64,000 nt of DNA from Costus lasius (Eukaryota > Streptophyta > Magnoliopsida > Zingiberales > Costaceae): positions 26,985,565 through 27,049,564 of the forward strand of contig CM050451.1 in NCBI GenBank assembly GCA_027563935.2, written 5' to 3'. Below the pieces are notes generated by a model. It did no database searches. It was not told where the DNA came from and worked only from the letters and a program-made list of their open reading frames with translations. The position numbers and the translations under genes were made by a program. Of this stretch, positions 34,701-49,700 are shown piece after piece (position 1 is the first letter of the stretch; each line of letters starts with the position of its first letter).

Positions 34701-37700
34701 TGCAATAATATCAACAAACATTGCTAACACTAACAAGGTAAGTATAGTGATATTTCCTAATAGTTTCCACCGCCAGAAAAGTTTAAGCATAAAAGCTTCG
34801 GACATCAGAAGGATCTATACAGGACATGATTTAGATAGCTTTCTGAACTCCTAATTTGACTACCCAAGTCTGATAAAAGTACGAACATGAATAAAATAGC
34901 CAGATTCTTTGGCGCATACTTGCACCTAGAAATGAAATTCACTTCTGAAATTCTACATAATCCAGCTCCCCTTCAAACATTTTCTAGGAAACATGGAATT
35001 GATTGCAAATTTTCAAGAAAGAGTAAAATTTATCCTTGAGAAAAGAAGGAAATGAAATAAGACATTATCATGGAATAAAGGGTGAACAGTGGGAGTATGT
35101 AACTGAAAAGTAAACTTGACCAAGTTATGCCAATAAGAACAGATATTCATAAGAAACCATAGTTTAATGTACCAACCCGAGCAAATATAGAGGTCATGGC
35201 TCGGACCAGTGTATCCTGGGATACCAGTAGATTGGTAGTTTAAATTGTGTAAGAAAGAAAAATGAGCATTCTATACAATCTACTTACTACGATGATACTC
35301 TGGAAGGCTTCTGCCAAATCAATAGTCACGTAATGCAATATGCCAAGGGCCTCACATAACAGGGAATCAGAGACATGTAGTTGTTTATTTAAGAATCACA
35401 AATGTAAGAGTACATTCTTGTGCAAGCCTGGAAACTCAACAAATGAGCTGCAGCATGTACAATCACTTTTCGGGAAAGAATTTCATAGATACTTTTATAT
35501 AAAGAAAAATAAGATCTTACAAACTTCAGGTACATACCACATTGATAAATCTACAAAGATAAAAAAAAAAAGAAAAAAAAAATTTTTTCTTGTAAGAAGG
35601 CTAGTGAAGGCAGGATTTAATCTTACTTCGTTATCAACATCTTAATCTTTACAAGTTAACCAGCACCTTCTGAGAACAAGGAAATCATATTTATATAACT
35701 CAAGAGAAAATAATGCACGGAAGCAAACAGCAGAACAAGCTGAATGCTAGATTATGGAACCATTTGGTTGTTGGATGTAATGCCATAAACACCTAAGCAG
35801 TTGTGCAGGGATTCTAAGTGGAAAAAGGATGATCCTTATCCCAATCACTCGGTTCCAACCCAGCTACTCCACCTCAGCATTAACAACACCAAAGAGGAAA
35901 TTAAATAAAAAATTATAAATAGCTAGTTGAAGAAAAGGTACAAATTACCAAAAGAACAATGAAATGTATTCCAAGTTGACAATTATCACCTGGATAGGAG
36001 CAGGCCGGCAGGCCATCATCCCTAATTTATTGTTGGCGGTGTGTCCAGTAAGCTCCACCAGTATATCAACTTTATCATATCTAACCATGCTAGCAACCTT
36101 TTTTTCATCTATTCCATATATGTCTCTCCACAGTCCTCCTTTTTTAAGTACCTTATCCTTGAATTTAAGTGTCTTAGCATCTGCCTAAATGGTCATATAG
36201 ACATGCAAATCAGAAAGGTAACTGAAGGTCTATAAGTAGGAAAGGCAATAAATGATTGGGAAAAGGCTAGAAAAGAGGCAACCGTAGGGAATACATTTAT
36301 CTCATGTAACATTTAAACTTCAAAATATGTTACAAAAGGAAACTAAGACAACTAATGAAACATAAGCAAACCCAAAATCAGAAAACAAGTTGAAAGGAAA
36401 TATTTACCTTCACAACGGCAGAGTACACAATGACCTTGTAATTTACATAATCATGGTGTGAAAGAGGTGCTTCAATGAAGTATGAAACGGAATGAGTAAA
36501 GTAATCGGGGGACACATATCCAACCACCAAAGGACGCTCCATGTCTTTAGGATTGTCCCAACTATTGTATTGTGAATAACGATTCAAAAAGCGTCTTCCC
36601 CATTCCCTAAGAAATAAATTAACTAAGAGCCACTGGGTAGAAGAATACAACAATTAGAGAAACTAACTTTACACAAGATAAAGTCCTTGCTATTGAAAAG
36701 GTCGCTCCACATCAATATCATACATACAAAATAACATAAAAATTAAAGGAAATTAATAAAAATGAACTCTTTACAGATTAGGAACCCTGACTTTACGTAT
36801 TCCCCAAAATACTATTTTCATGCAAAACACCATAAGCAGTTTTTAAAAATTTAAACGCCTTAAACGACTTTTACAATATTTCTCTATCCTACAAAGTTGT
36901 ATCTATATAGAAAGGTGTTTTTCCACAATCATACAAAAATGTTTTTAAAATTGGGGAAGTTGTTTCCGTGATGTACTTGTGTATTGTAGGTGACAACTAT
37001 GGAATCATTTTGCAATAAAATACTTCGTTATATCATAAAGATGTTTTAACATAATGAAAGCGTTTCCAGACCATGAAAAGTATTTTTGAAAAATTGCAAA
37101 TTTTAAAAAATATGTGTAATATGTTTTCAAAATTGTGTGAACTGTTTCGCATTATAGGTTTAAAAAAAGACATGGGATTTACTGTGAAATTTCAGAAAAT
37201 AGGTGTCCTGATTGGTAAATAAGGATAAAAAGGGTACATTTCTTTAAATTTCTAACACTAAATACAGTAACAATAAGAGAAAAAAATTCCTAAAAGAAAT
37301 CTTTGGATATTAAAAGTTACAAATGAAGTATCAAACGAAGTTTTTTTCTAATTCATTGTAACAAAAAGTGATGATGTAAAACAACGTTGAAATAACGAAT
37401 CAGTAAACCAAGATTTTTAAGTCAGGGCATTATAATACCTATGAGCCTCAAAAAGTTTATCATCCAAACCCTCGTCTATGTAGTTCATTGCAAGCAATCG
37501 ATTCTGCAATAGAGTACATTAAAATATTAGTAAACAAGTATTCACAAGGTTTAGATGGTTGCTGATTAGAAAAAAAATAGTTTACCAAAGCAACCCAGTG
37601 GATCATAAATGATGAAAGAATATGAAACGTAACTAAATTTGCTGGTTTAAACAGAAAAGATAACCAAACAATGAGAGAGAAAGAGAGAAATTACAAGGTC

Positions 37701-40700
37701 CATGAATGAATGTTCCAACTCATAAGAAATGATCTAACATAAGAGTCATGAATGAACCTCAAAAAGACTGAGCAGATAATAGGAAGAAATTATGTAAAAT
37801 AAGAAAAAAACTAATCCATATCACCTGGGGCACAGTACAAAACAAATATTTGTGAATTCTATGCTAAAGTAGGAAGTATGGCCTATTTCCAATGTATGTC
37901 AGCATATCTTAAATACTATGCTATACCAGTATACCAGACAATATATACTAGTCTGTACTAACATTCGATATAAGTGAACCAATTAATACTACTTATATAT
38001 AGTACCAAACAGAGTTTAAAGAACCAGTCTATACCAGCGTATAGACTGTTTGTACTGGTCAGAGCATGGCCCAGTACATAGACCACTGTGTTTCAATCTA
38101 GTCTCCTGAAATAGAGCAAAGCAAAGTAGCGAAAGAAGAAGAGGACAAAATGTGCAACATAGCACTCGGATCCCTGCAAACCCTGTGAGTTCAGAGCTAG
38201 CAACCAAAACCAACCAACTTCTAAATCGACCGGAGTCATACCATTATAAAGTTGCTTCAACTTTGTCCTGTTAGCTCACCCATTTGTGGGCCCAATCAGC
38301 CACTGCCAACTATGTTCCGTGTGGGAACCTAGGGTGACGCAGTGCTAGCCTAGCCACACTTGCGTCCATAGTTGGTAAGCCATCTTAGCACATGGCTTCT
38401 ACCGCCCAAATTTGTGCGTGCACATAGCAATCATGCGCACCACTTCAAGAGACCACAACGGATTTACCTCCAAAATCCTCTCGCTAGGTGGCATCGTTTG
38501 CCCACTGCAGTGCTAATGGCTGTCAATTGTTTGCTTAACACAGGGTGAACATAGCAATGCTGAGGGCCCAATTGTTGCTGGTTGCCAAGTGGCGCTCGCT
38601 GCCAAGGCCCACACATGCATTAGGTTGCCAGATTTTATCACAACTGAGCATGGAAGCTGCACTAGATCTGCCCGATCACACCTTCCTACAAGTCAGCTAC
38701 ATGCGTCCATGCGTTGCTTGCCACCAACACCTTATCACACTACCACTTCACCCAATTGAGCAGCGCCAAATGTAATGCATCCTGAGGGCTACTTTATCAT
38801 GGCTGCTCGCGATAGTAGTCTTCTTTTTCTTCTTCCACAAGCGATACTTATCTTTTTCTTCTTTCTTCTACATAATGGTCCAAGCTTGAATAGGATTATC
38901 GATATTTGATACCTTGGTACCATCCACTTCTTCTAAGCCGGAACACTAGTCTAGACGGGTATTTTAAACCTTGGTACCATCCTTGTACAGGTTCTAGTAC
39001 ATACCTCCTATACCAAACAGACAAACGATATGGACTAACTTTTAGATCCATGCATGTTAGAATACTAAAACTTTCTTACTCAAAGAGAAAAACAGGGCAG
39101 CAACTGAACCAGCCCACCAACAAATGCAATGGATGAGGAGAGGCCCGTTATGGATTTGAGCATAGACAAGAAACTTACACTATAAGCTTGGTCTAATCAA
39201 ATGAATTTCTATGTTGCAGTATATCCATAGTAGAATTTAGAGAACATCTAAGCAGGCAGAATTTCATATTGGAGAATCTGCTGATAAAATTTACAGCATT
39301 AAGCCCTGGAGAGAAGACAAGACAGAAGCTCCAGCTATTTGTCCATGCATGTTAGAACAAGGTCACACGTCCACAATTAATTATTTTTCAAGACTTAAAA
39401 AAAAACATAAACCTAAATATCTCACGCCATCAGCCCAAAACGCACAAACTAGTAAGTCTGGTAAGAATCACTTTTGTAAGAAAACAAGATATCACTAATA
39501 GGTTAAATACCTGATAAATTGGTTATAGATGCTTGACGCATACCATAAACTCAAGAAACATATCAGATATGCCTTACATCAAAATGATGTAACAGTACCT
39601 GACCCGCATTTCGTGAATCTGGATCTATCTGGAGGCACCTCTCATAAGCCCCAATGGCTAGAGCAATGTCACCAACATCTCTGTAAAGAACCCCTAAAAG
39701 AGAAGGTAAGTTTATTTTAGTATGTTGACAGAAAAGCCTTGCACAAACCCTAGAAAATCTTACCAACAAGTAGTATAATTATGGCTCATCATATAAAGGC
39801 CGTGGAAAACAATTCAAAAAAAGTGAAGTCACTGATCCCTAAATAAGCCAAACATACTACAAATCCATTTTATAAGATAAACCTAACGACAAGGTTTAAG
39901 GAACCATATCATATATATATATATATATATATATTACCACTATCAATATATTGTCGAACTAATATAAGTGTATGGCTGGTACAAACTGATTTTTTACATT
40001 ATGCTTTACTACTATGATGAGATGGAATATAGTTTACCTAGTGTTAAGTCCAACAATAGCTCTTCTTAGTCCTAATCATGCTACCAAGACTTTCGATAGA
40101 AGACATCTTAGTTACTTGCAATATAAGCATGACTTATTTCTTGTCTATTCGTATCTAGTGTTAATGAATGTGTTTATTTCCATGTTTGAACCAGTCTCAA
40201 ATATTCCAATGCAAATTGTAGTGAACCACATCGACTTGTTACAGATGTGGAAGATGACATACCAATATCACTTGTTTCGGGTAGGACTATGGCATCAATT
40301 TAAACTTTCCATAAGTTAGGGTGATAAGTGACTTAGTAAGTTAGCTTACTTAGAAAAGAAGCTCCTGCCAGAAAATATGAAAGCCGTAATTTTATTATTT
40401 CAAACAAAACATACGTTTGAGTCTTATTTGACTTCATATAAAAACAAAATCATTTATGTACTATTTAAAATGTAAAATAGATCTTATGAGATGAACTAGA
40501 GGGGTGGGACTGATTTTTACAGATTGTCAAGACAATCAAACAATGTCTAACCCAAACTGTGTTGACATGGCATGGTATCAATACTGGCTCTGATCCAAGA
40601 TATTATTGAAGTAGATACAGAGATTTTAAATCTTGCATCACATACTCAAGAAACTGAATACTTAAAAACATAGAAGCATGCGAAGGCAATTCAAGTCTGG

Positions 40701-43700
40701 AACAAGTCAATTTTACAGTACACATCAAAAAACCATATACTACATGCAGTGAAGAATTCCTTATCAAACATCCAGAGTAACAAGAATCAATAATCCATAT
40801 CATGCTTATACCCAAGGTTTTAGAAACTGACCCATACTATCCAGTACGAGTAGGACAAAGACAAAACTAGTACTAGTATTTTATAGTATTAGTACCAGTA
40901 CCACCCTGGTCTAACACCAAGTTCTAAAACCTTACTTATACCTCATGCAATCATGAAACAGCACAAAAGCAGAAAAAGCATCACTATGTGACCCAAATCT
41001 TTAAACGCACTCGCATAACAAAACTGTTACTACATGAACATTTACTGGCCGTTTAATATCTAACATAGTTTTACCTATATAAAAAAAATAGTATAAAAGA
41101 ACCAACATCCTAATCCATTCAATTATGATTTGAGCAGTATAAATAAACCAACATCCTCCACGGGCACTCAATCATAATTTGTGCAGTATAAAAAACTAAC
41201 ATCCAAATCATTCAATTATGACCTGAGCAATGCTTCTGAGAATCCATCACCATAATATTAGATTATTGTACAACAGTAGCAACAAGAATAAATGTCTGAG
41301 ATTCACCATGTTATCCAACAGTACACAACAGATAATTACAGAAGTGAAATCAAATGCTCCTTCAATAAAAAAACTGCATGTTTCATAATTATATTAATTG
41401 CATGCTTACAACCAAATCACGTAATAGTAATTGAGAACAGTGTAATTAGGGCTGGAAAATAGTCGACAACATATCAACTGCTACAAGATCTAAGATCTAT
41501 TTGCAGAATAATAAACTATATATAGAGATTACTTTTTTGATGACATATAAGTACTCAAACTCATGTAATTAAAATGGGAAATCATATGACATTCAACTTT
41601 CTAGCATTTCAAAACAACCAAAAGCAAGATTTGAAAAACCGGTCTAAACCGGTATACCAGTCAGCCTCAAACTAGTTGCTCAAACTGACCATGCCGATAG
41701 TGTGCTATAATGAAACCGGTCCAATATCGGTCAGACCGATACAAACCAGAAGATTTCGGTCCTCAAACCTTGACCAAAAGTGTATAGTGCATCACAATAA
41801 AAAATATTAGAAGTGATAAATTTAACAAAAGGCATGTATGCACAAATAACCTAGGTTATTGTATGCTTCTGAATAAGTAGGATTTGCGATAATAGCCTTT
41901 TCAATCATGCTGGCAGCTGCATCCATTTTACCCTGCAGGGATTGGGCATAATGTCCCTTTTAGTAACATTGTTTTCAGTTGTTTCACATGACGCATAATA
42001 CTGATGGATGTACCTGAACAGTATATACCACTCCCAGATTGTTCAGTGACTGGGAGAAGTTTGGTTTAATCGACAAAGCCATCTAGGACAAAATTCAAAC
42101 AATTGAAGCAAAATAATTAGAAAGATTAGCAAAATAAATAGACCATAGCATCATAGGAAAGTTTTAAATTTACAAAATTTTTAACTAGTTACTAAACATA
42201 CCTGGTAACACTCCACAGCTTTGTCCAGATTATCTCTGTCCTTGTAGATAACTCCTAAGTTGTTGCATGCCTCCGCACAATGAGGATTGAAGTGTAGCGC
42301 AAGTTCATAAAAGACAATTGCCTTCGAGAGTATAGACTTTTTAGTATCAGGCATTATTTAAAAAATCACTTTGCACTATATATAATTAATTACTCAATTA
42401 AAATTGACCAGTACCACTGTATTATAATACAAACCTATATAAGGGTGGATCGGTAAACTGGCATAGTAATTGAAACTATGGAATCAAGTAAGAAACTATG
42501 GTATCAAGTAATATTATAATACGAGTATAAGTGGCCTGCATTTGATGACACCCTCTTAAGTACTATGCAGTCACTGTTTCATCAGCAGAGTAGATAGTAT
42601 AAAGTTTATTGACTAACCATGTCAACTTTCAGCATTTCACCATACGCCACGCCAAGATTATACATCGCATCAGCATAATGCCAGTTGTAAAATAAAGCTT
42701 TCTTGTAATATGCTACACCCTGGTTTATATCACCTTCAAGTTTTACCTGAACGTAGAGAGAAACTAAATTAATTACAAAAGTTAGTTATGTTTTATCAAA
42801 CATTCTGTTTAAAAAATCTAAACCATAGCAGATAAATCTGCTGGCACATTTACAATTTGATAAAAAAGGACAAACAACAAACAGGATATTTGAATAATCA
42901 GTATGCAAAGCAGCACGGCACAAATTGATCTGACACTTAAAAGGGTATCCAAGAGGAGATAAGAAACAATTAGACTTGTTAGGATGACAGTTTTTAGATT
43001 CGTTTGATAACATAAGATCATATTAGTGACTTAGACTCTCAGATTTCTTATTGGGTGTTAACTCTTCTAGTACATGTCAGGCTGTATTAGGCATTATCAT
43101 TGTTTAAACTTTCAAGAGTTTCAACTAATTCAATCTTTTTGGTTCAACTTGCAATCTAGCTTCATCATCTCTCCACCATGCAGTCATTCACCACATCCTT
43201 CCACCACCTCTCCTCTCTCATCTTCTCACCTACTGTTCACACCTTGCCGTTCTTCCACTCGCCACTGCCTTTTCCATCCTCCTCACTTCTTCACAAGCTG
43301 CCATCTCCTATTTTATCCTTCTTTCTCTAACAGCCACCATCCGCTTTTTCTCTAACCTTTTTTAAGGTTATCTCCGTCTCTTTCTAGGGTGATGGATATG
43401 AATGGTCTTACTAGTTCCTCTCTCTACCCTCACATCCTTCCACCACCAATCCCACCTCCTCTCCCTCCTCTTTTCTCCTACCTTCACACCTTCCCCTTTT
43501 TCCACTTGTCACCACCTCCTTTTTCACCCGCCTCATTTCCTCACAAGCTAGCTGCCATCTCCTATTTTACCTTCTTTCTCTACCAGCTATCGTCGGCTCT
43601 CTCTCTAACCCTTTTTCCCTTTTTATGAATGGTCTTACTCATGCTTGTTAAAAACACATCTTGGGTTATAGGATCGTTCTGATCCTACAACCTGAAGCAT

Positions 43701-46700
43701 CCAAACCATTCAAGAATAGAAGCAGGGTCTACAACTGCATAGGAATGCCATTCCAACTCGTCGGACTGGACAGGGTCGATCCGAGGAAACAAGTTATTGA
43801 CCAAAGATAATGGATCAAAGATCCAAAACCAATCACTAAATCTGAAATTTTTAAATCCTAAACTGTGTTTGCTTTGCAGGCTAATCTTTCCAATTGTGTT
43901 GCTCCCTTCCTATTCCTCACAGCCTCACCCCATCAACCCTTCTGCTCTGCAAGAGCTACTCTTCTCATCACATTACCACTTTTTGTTTCTTGCAGCCTAG
44001 CCTCGTCAACACTTCTTTGCCTGCTCGTTACAACGCTGACTAATCTACTTATCTCTCTGGAGATTCATTTGTAACAATTTGAGTTCAGCTATTTGTTTTC
44101 TGCCATTTGTTTGACAACTTTGTCATTGATTTCTATTCTTTTGTTTTTCACCTTCGATGATCGGTGTTTAGGTGTCCGACAAACTTCCTTTCATCCATGA
44201 GCTTCTACAGTTCTACAGTTCTACAGTTCTCGAGTTTGTTACCTGGTGTTGAACACTTCCATTCATCAGTGAGCTTCTATAATTTCATCTATCATCTTCA
44301 ATAGTGAGCACTTGCATTCATAGTTCTATTTCGCCAATGCCTACTTTCAATTCTTAGCTGCCTACTTAAGTTCACAATTAATTAATTATTGTTGTAGCCT
44401 ATAGGAATTAGAAAGTAGTTAATTACTTAATTAGTAGTAACTAGTACAAATGAAGATTGCAGGGTATACAATATGCGTATGAGGCTGAGTTTTTTAAACT
44501 TTGTATAATATAACATTTATTTACTTGACTCACTATTTTTTGTGTTATATTAGGTTTATGTTTTTTTATGGTTGACTAGTAAATCAGAGAGGAAGAATAC
44601 ACCTAGATGTAGATCAAACATTGGTTGTAAGCATGGACTTAAAGTTCATAACCAAAGAAAAATCAAGTGCAAGTACTATAAAAAGATTATATCCGGAATA
44701 TATTGGTTAAAGCATCATCTAACTTGCACTGAACCATGCTAATTTGTGCTAGCTGATGTCAGATAGTAAATCATATTAGTTATGACACATCTAGAGCAAG
44801 AAACACAAATAAAAAAAAGAGTTGATCAACAAAATGAAGAGGATGTGAATGTGGTTGAGGATGATAATATTTCAAGAAGGCAGGCAATTATGGAGTCTCT
44901 TGGGTCTTTCAATAAGAAAGCTTCTCCATTTGTTGCTCGCAGTACTCAAAATCAAGGCATAATTAATCAAATATTCGAAAAAGACTTGAAGGAGTAAGCT
45001 TGCCAATAAATTGCTAGATTTTTTTACATAAGTTCTATTATATTTAATTGTGAAAAAAATCCAAAGTACATAAAAAAAAAATTATTATGTAACAACATAT
45101 AGTATTGGTTTCAAGCGATTAGAGAAACGTTTTTGAAAAAGCAAACGAGCAAGACAATGGATATACTTAAATCTCATAATTTTAAGTGGATGTACAATAA
45201 TGTGAATGTGTGCACTATTAAAAAAAAGAATATCAATATGCAATTTTCTAGTGAATAGTCTCAAGGGTGTTATGTTTCTACCATTGATCTATCTGATATT
45301 TCTAAAACAGCTAATAAAGTTTTTGAGACGGTAGATGATATTGTTGAAAAAGTTTGGTGAAAAAAATATAGTCAAAGTTATTAATAACAATGTAGTAGAA
45401 GAAATATTGATGGCAAAAAAAGAGTTTACTTTGGACTTGTGCAACACATTGTATTCCTGAAGAGTTTGAAAAAAAAAAATTAAGTACACACATTGAACAA
45501 CTATTGCTAAAGGTAAAAGAATGTCCACATTTATTTATTTAAGCACTATGGTAATACCATTAGTACCTTTACTATTCTCACGTCCACTAAAAAAGAAGCA
45601 TGTTTCTTAATCTTTATTTATTAGTAGGTCATATTCTCAGTAACAAAGGATTCCATCTCTTGTAAAGTAACATGCTTGTCATGTTTCAAATATACTCCTA
45701 CAATCCCTATTTTCCAATACTTACTTTAAATCAAGGTTTATAATCTTGATTCAAAATATATTGGCACAACTGTAGCTCATCGATACAAATGTTGATAACA
45801 ACTACAATAGCACATAATAAACCAGTTCCAATTACATCTCGGACCAATAAGTACTAGGTGTATAGCTCGTATATATTAGTAGTTATTGTTTGCATAGTAC
45901 TTTTAATAATAAAAAAAATAAACTCACTAATATAATCGTACTATCTCTTGAATTTAGATGAGCTATGAGCTATTATTTTTTATTTGGATGTGATATTGGT
46001 ATAAAATATTTTTTTAGAAAATAATAAGATCTCATGATCATACATTCTAATCTTACAATCAGAGTTCATAGACCCTTTATTGTTCATAAGTAATAAAACG
46101 TGTTTGATAACCTTTCTTTTGACAACTAGGAGGATATAAGATCCTAAAAAAAATACTTCATAGAGGCTTCTTATATGTATTCTTATCTAGTCACAATATT
46201 CACGTCCTTCTCAATTGTAGTACCAATCGAGAAGTGAACTATGCCAATTAACTAGGCATGTGAACTTCAATAAACCAATAGCCAAGGTACTCAAACTTGA
46301 TCAATGTTGTCCAGTGTTGAGTCGTTACATGCAGCGCATAATTACCTATAGATGTACTAGTACTAGTCATATGATACAACGTGCCAACAACATCTCAAAC
46401 CATTATGTGTCAACACTCAGGTGATAGAAAACAAGACTTAAAAAACTTGCCAATACCACAAATTGTGATAAAAGTTCCAAATATACGAATTGTAGAATAG
46501 ATTTGAACCTATTACAACTAGCCTTTTATTATGACAATAGTCACCAATTTTGTATGTAATAGGAGCACATATAATATTATAATTCAACTAATAGATATAT
46601 GCCTGCTTTCATTCAAATATAATCCATAAACATCACAAGACTAATTAATTTCACATATTTCTAAGGAATGAGATCAAAAGGAGTAGGTTTGGTTTATCAA

Positions 46701-49700
46701 GCCTACTTTAATGAAGAAGCTCCTACTTTGCAAGATATCACAATTCAACTATAATTATAGATTTCCTTATATATAAGCCTTCCTTCCATTCAAACCCTGA
46801 ACTCCTTGAAACTAAATAATTTAAATTTTTGCAAATTCCCAGGTGTGTGATCAAACTGAAAGGGTGGAGTCAATTCAAACTCAAACGTGGGACAAGCTTC
46901 AAGTGGTCTAACTATACCATGTGTTGATCCAAGCTAGCACGGGTATACTTGCTTTGAGATATCTTAAACCATTGTTCACACAAAAATAAGTGTATTTGTA
47001 TTGATTTTCTGCTTTTCTCGGTTCTTTTTATCCAAATGAGATTGCTTAAGATGGCATTTAGTGGTATTACTAAGATGACAGTTTGAGAAATTGTTGAAAG
47101 ATGGAACTGATGTTCCAGATCAGTAATTGTTGTGGTGTGACATCTTGTACATGGATACTTGTAATCAAGGAAGCAAAAACCGATCCGGTGAGGGAGCAGT
47201 CGTAGACTAGTAGAAAACCGTCAGTATAATAAAAAAATAATTTTTTATCTTGGTACCGGTACGTATCAACCGGTTTTCATAAAAACTGGTCGGTTTGTAC
47301 CGGTTTTAATTAAAAAAATTAATTGAAAAATCAATTTCAATTTATATCGGTACGGTATCGGTATAGTATCGGTACGATATCAGCACGGTGCCGGTTTTAA
47401 TTATAATATTTAATTATTATATTAAAAAAATTTAAATTAAAATTAGAATTTTTTTTTTATTTACCACCGGTACCGTACTCCGGTGCCGTACCGGTACTAC
47501 CAGTCCGATATCCTGTCAGACCGATACACCGGACCGGTTTTTCAATTCTTGCTTATAATACAGTAAAGTGGAAACAGAAATTAATAATGATACTTGCATA
47601 AAATAGCAATTTGAAATTAGAAATAAGGAACTCAAACAAATGCCGCCCTAATGAAATTAAATGAGTAAAGACCTCTAAGGGCGTAATTGCGAGTGGATCA
47701 GAGCATAAACACTGACCTTTGTTCCAAGATCCGTCAAAGCTATTGCCATGTTATTCTTAGCAATCTCAAAGTTTGGAGACACAGTCAAGCATCTGATAAA
47801 AAAAAAACATTGAGGAGCTATGTGCAGCAGTACAAAGAAAGCATTATAGCCATAGTAGGCCAGGAACGAAGGAAGCGGATAATTCAGAAACACACCTTTC
47901 ATAGCAAGCAATTGCGGCCTCTAGGTCACCCCGATTTTTATAAATGACCCCCATATTGCAGTATGCTTCTGCATATAAGGGCCTCTCTAGGACGGCTTTC
48001 TCATAGCAGCTCAAAGCCAAGTCATATTGCATCATCTCAGAGTAAACAACTCCAAGGTTATAATATGCAGGCTGCACTCATAACATCCAAAACATTAAGA
48101 AAAAAGGATAGAAACTAGTCGAGAAAAACGATAGCAAGGGCAATAAGAGGTGTGACTTTACAGCATAGTGGCTATCTACTTTTAAGGCTTCAAAGTACTT
48201 CTGAAGCCCTTCCTCAGTGTTACCAGAAAGCTTCAAACTTGTTCCAAGGTCTGTCCAAACAATAGCAAGGCATTCTGCAGCAGGTTTGTAAGAAGGATCT
48301 ACCTTTAGAGCCTTCTGATATAACTGTAATGAAATTATCATGTCAGATTCAATTCTGAAATAAAACTCAGGCACTTAGCAAATCAAAGAGTCAATTTGTA
48401 GAGATAAATTGAAGAAAAACACCAAAAGAAACGAATATTCAACATCTGTTAAGGGAGTTCAAAAAACACATACTCAGATGCACAGAGTAAAGAAGACCAC
48501 AGTAATTATTAACCAACAGCTCTTTGGCAGTGTATGACAAAAGCAGATTTCACATGGCATCAATAGTAAAAAAGTTGCATTATTCATAACATCACATCCA
48601 TTAGCAGATGGCATCAAGACGATAATATAAATTAAGCATCTGCATCTAAAGTCTTTGAATTGTAACAGCAAATCAAGATAGCATAAGATGTAGTCATCAT
48701 GAAATGTTTCAAATGCAAATACAAGATTATCTGAAAGAGTGCTGTGTGGAATTTGAATTAAATTTCACTCCCTTGGATAATCCCTAGAAGACTATGAAAA
48801 ATCTACAAATAAAGAATCGTTTGGTACACTTCCAATGTAATCTTAACACGAGCAGGGAATGTCACAGGACTTCGTTATGAGTTGGATAGTAGGCTCTCAA
48901 GTTTCATCCTAAATCAGTATTATTTAAAACATAGTACAGCACCAAGGTTTGAATCTAAAGAGCAAGGTGCAAAATTCTAAAAGTTCGTGTATATAATAGT
49001 GATCACAAAACAGTCTAGATTAAACTAATACTTTGAATAAATACCACAATATTCTAAACCAAAAAGTAATGACAAAATTCTAAATTAAAATTTAAAATAA
49101 ATATTGTGATGTAAATGTAAGTTTAATTTCAACAAAAGATAAAAGGTTGTAAACATAAGTTCTGAATCTCCTCTATAAATTAGAGATGATTATCATACTA
49201 TAAGAATAATCACAATAACCTAGTGTCACAATCTCAAAAATCATGACAAGGAAAAACAATCAAACACATTATTCACCAACATCAAGACTTCTGAACTGAA
49301 TCCTGTTTGCTCTTATTGTGTTTTGTGTGTGGTGAAAAGAAGAGAAAAGATGGCTAGCAGGTGGAAAAGAAGTCCAACAAGAGGGTTTTGAGAGAGAGGA
49401 GGGTTTTGAGAGAGCAGGAGCCTATGATTCATGAAGGCAGCGACCAAATTTGGTAAATGCTGTGAAGACGGCAACCAGTTAGGTTTCATCCTGCCCCACT
49501 CTGGATTCTGCAGGAGCTGTGATGCATCATGGTTAGGCTGCTTCACTTTTGCAGCCAGTTACCATGTCAGCATCAGTGTGACACAGTTCTGATTTTGTGT
49601 GGTAGTGAGGGAATTGGCAATTGCATCACTTCACTAAAGATAATTCAAGCTTGGGTGCTAGCTGCCTATTTCTTTTGCAAACAAGGATAAAGCCACACAA

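Larger units (their letters stand above)
42747..47716 (-). other. SPY: Largest SPY intron, 4970 bp
   Basis: Separates the fourth and fifth coding exons. It holds the pyrimidine-rich repeat, the antisense hAT relic and the 386-bp MITE listed separately, plus AT-rich sequence (45550-47150) in which I recognise nothing. It also contains a 9-bp TTCTACAGT triplication near 44203. Confidence 0.9.

Noticed and set aside
37990..38110. Further small MITE with ends near AGAGTTTAAAGAACCAG
   Set aside because: The ends pair only loosely and the flanks show no 8-bp duplication; kept only as part of the possible 1-kb insertion.
39529..40319. Plus-strand frames in SPY introns as antisense genes
   Set aside because: No domain, no conserved residues, and they overlap SPY exons or intronic repeats.
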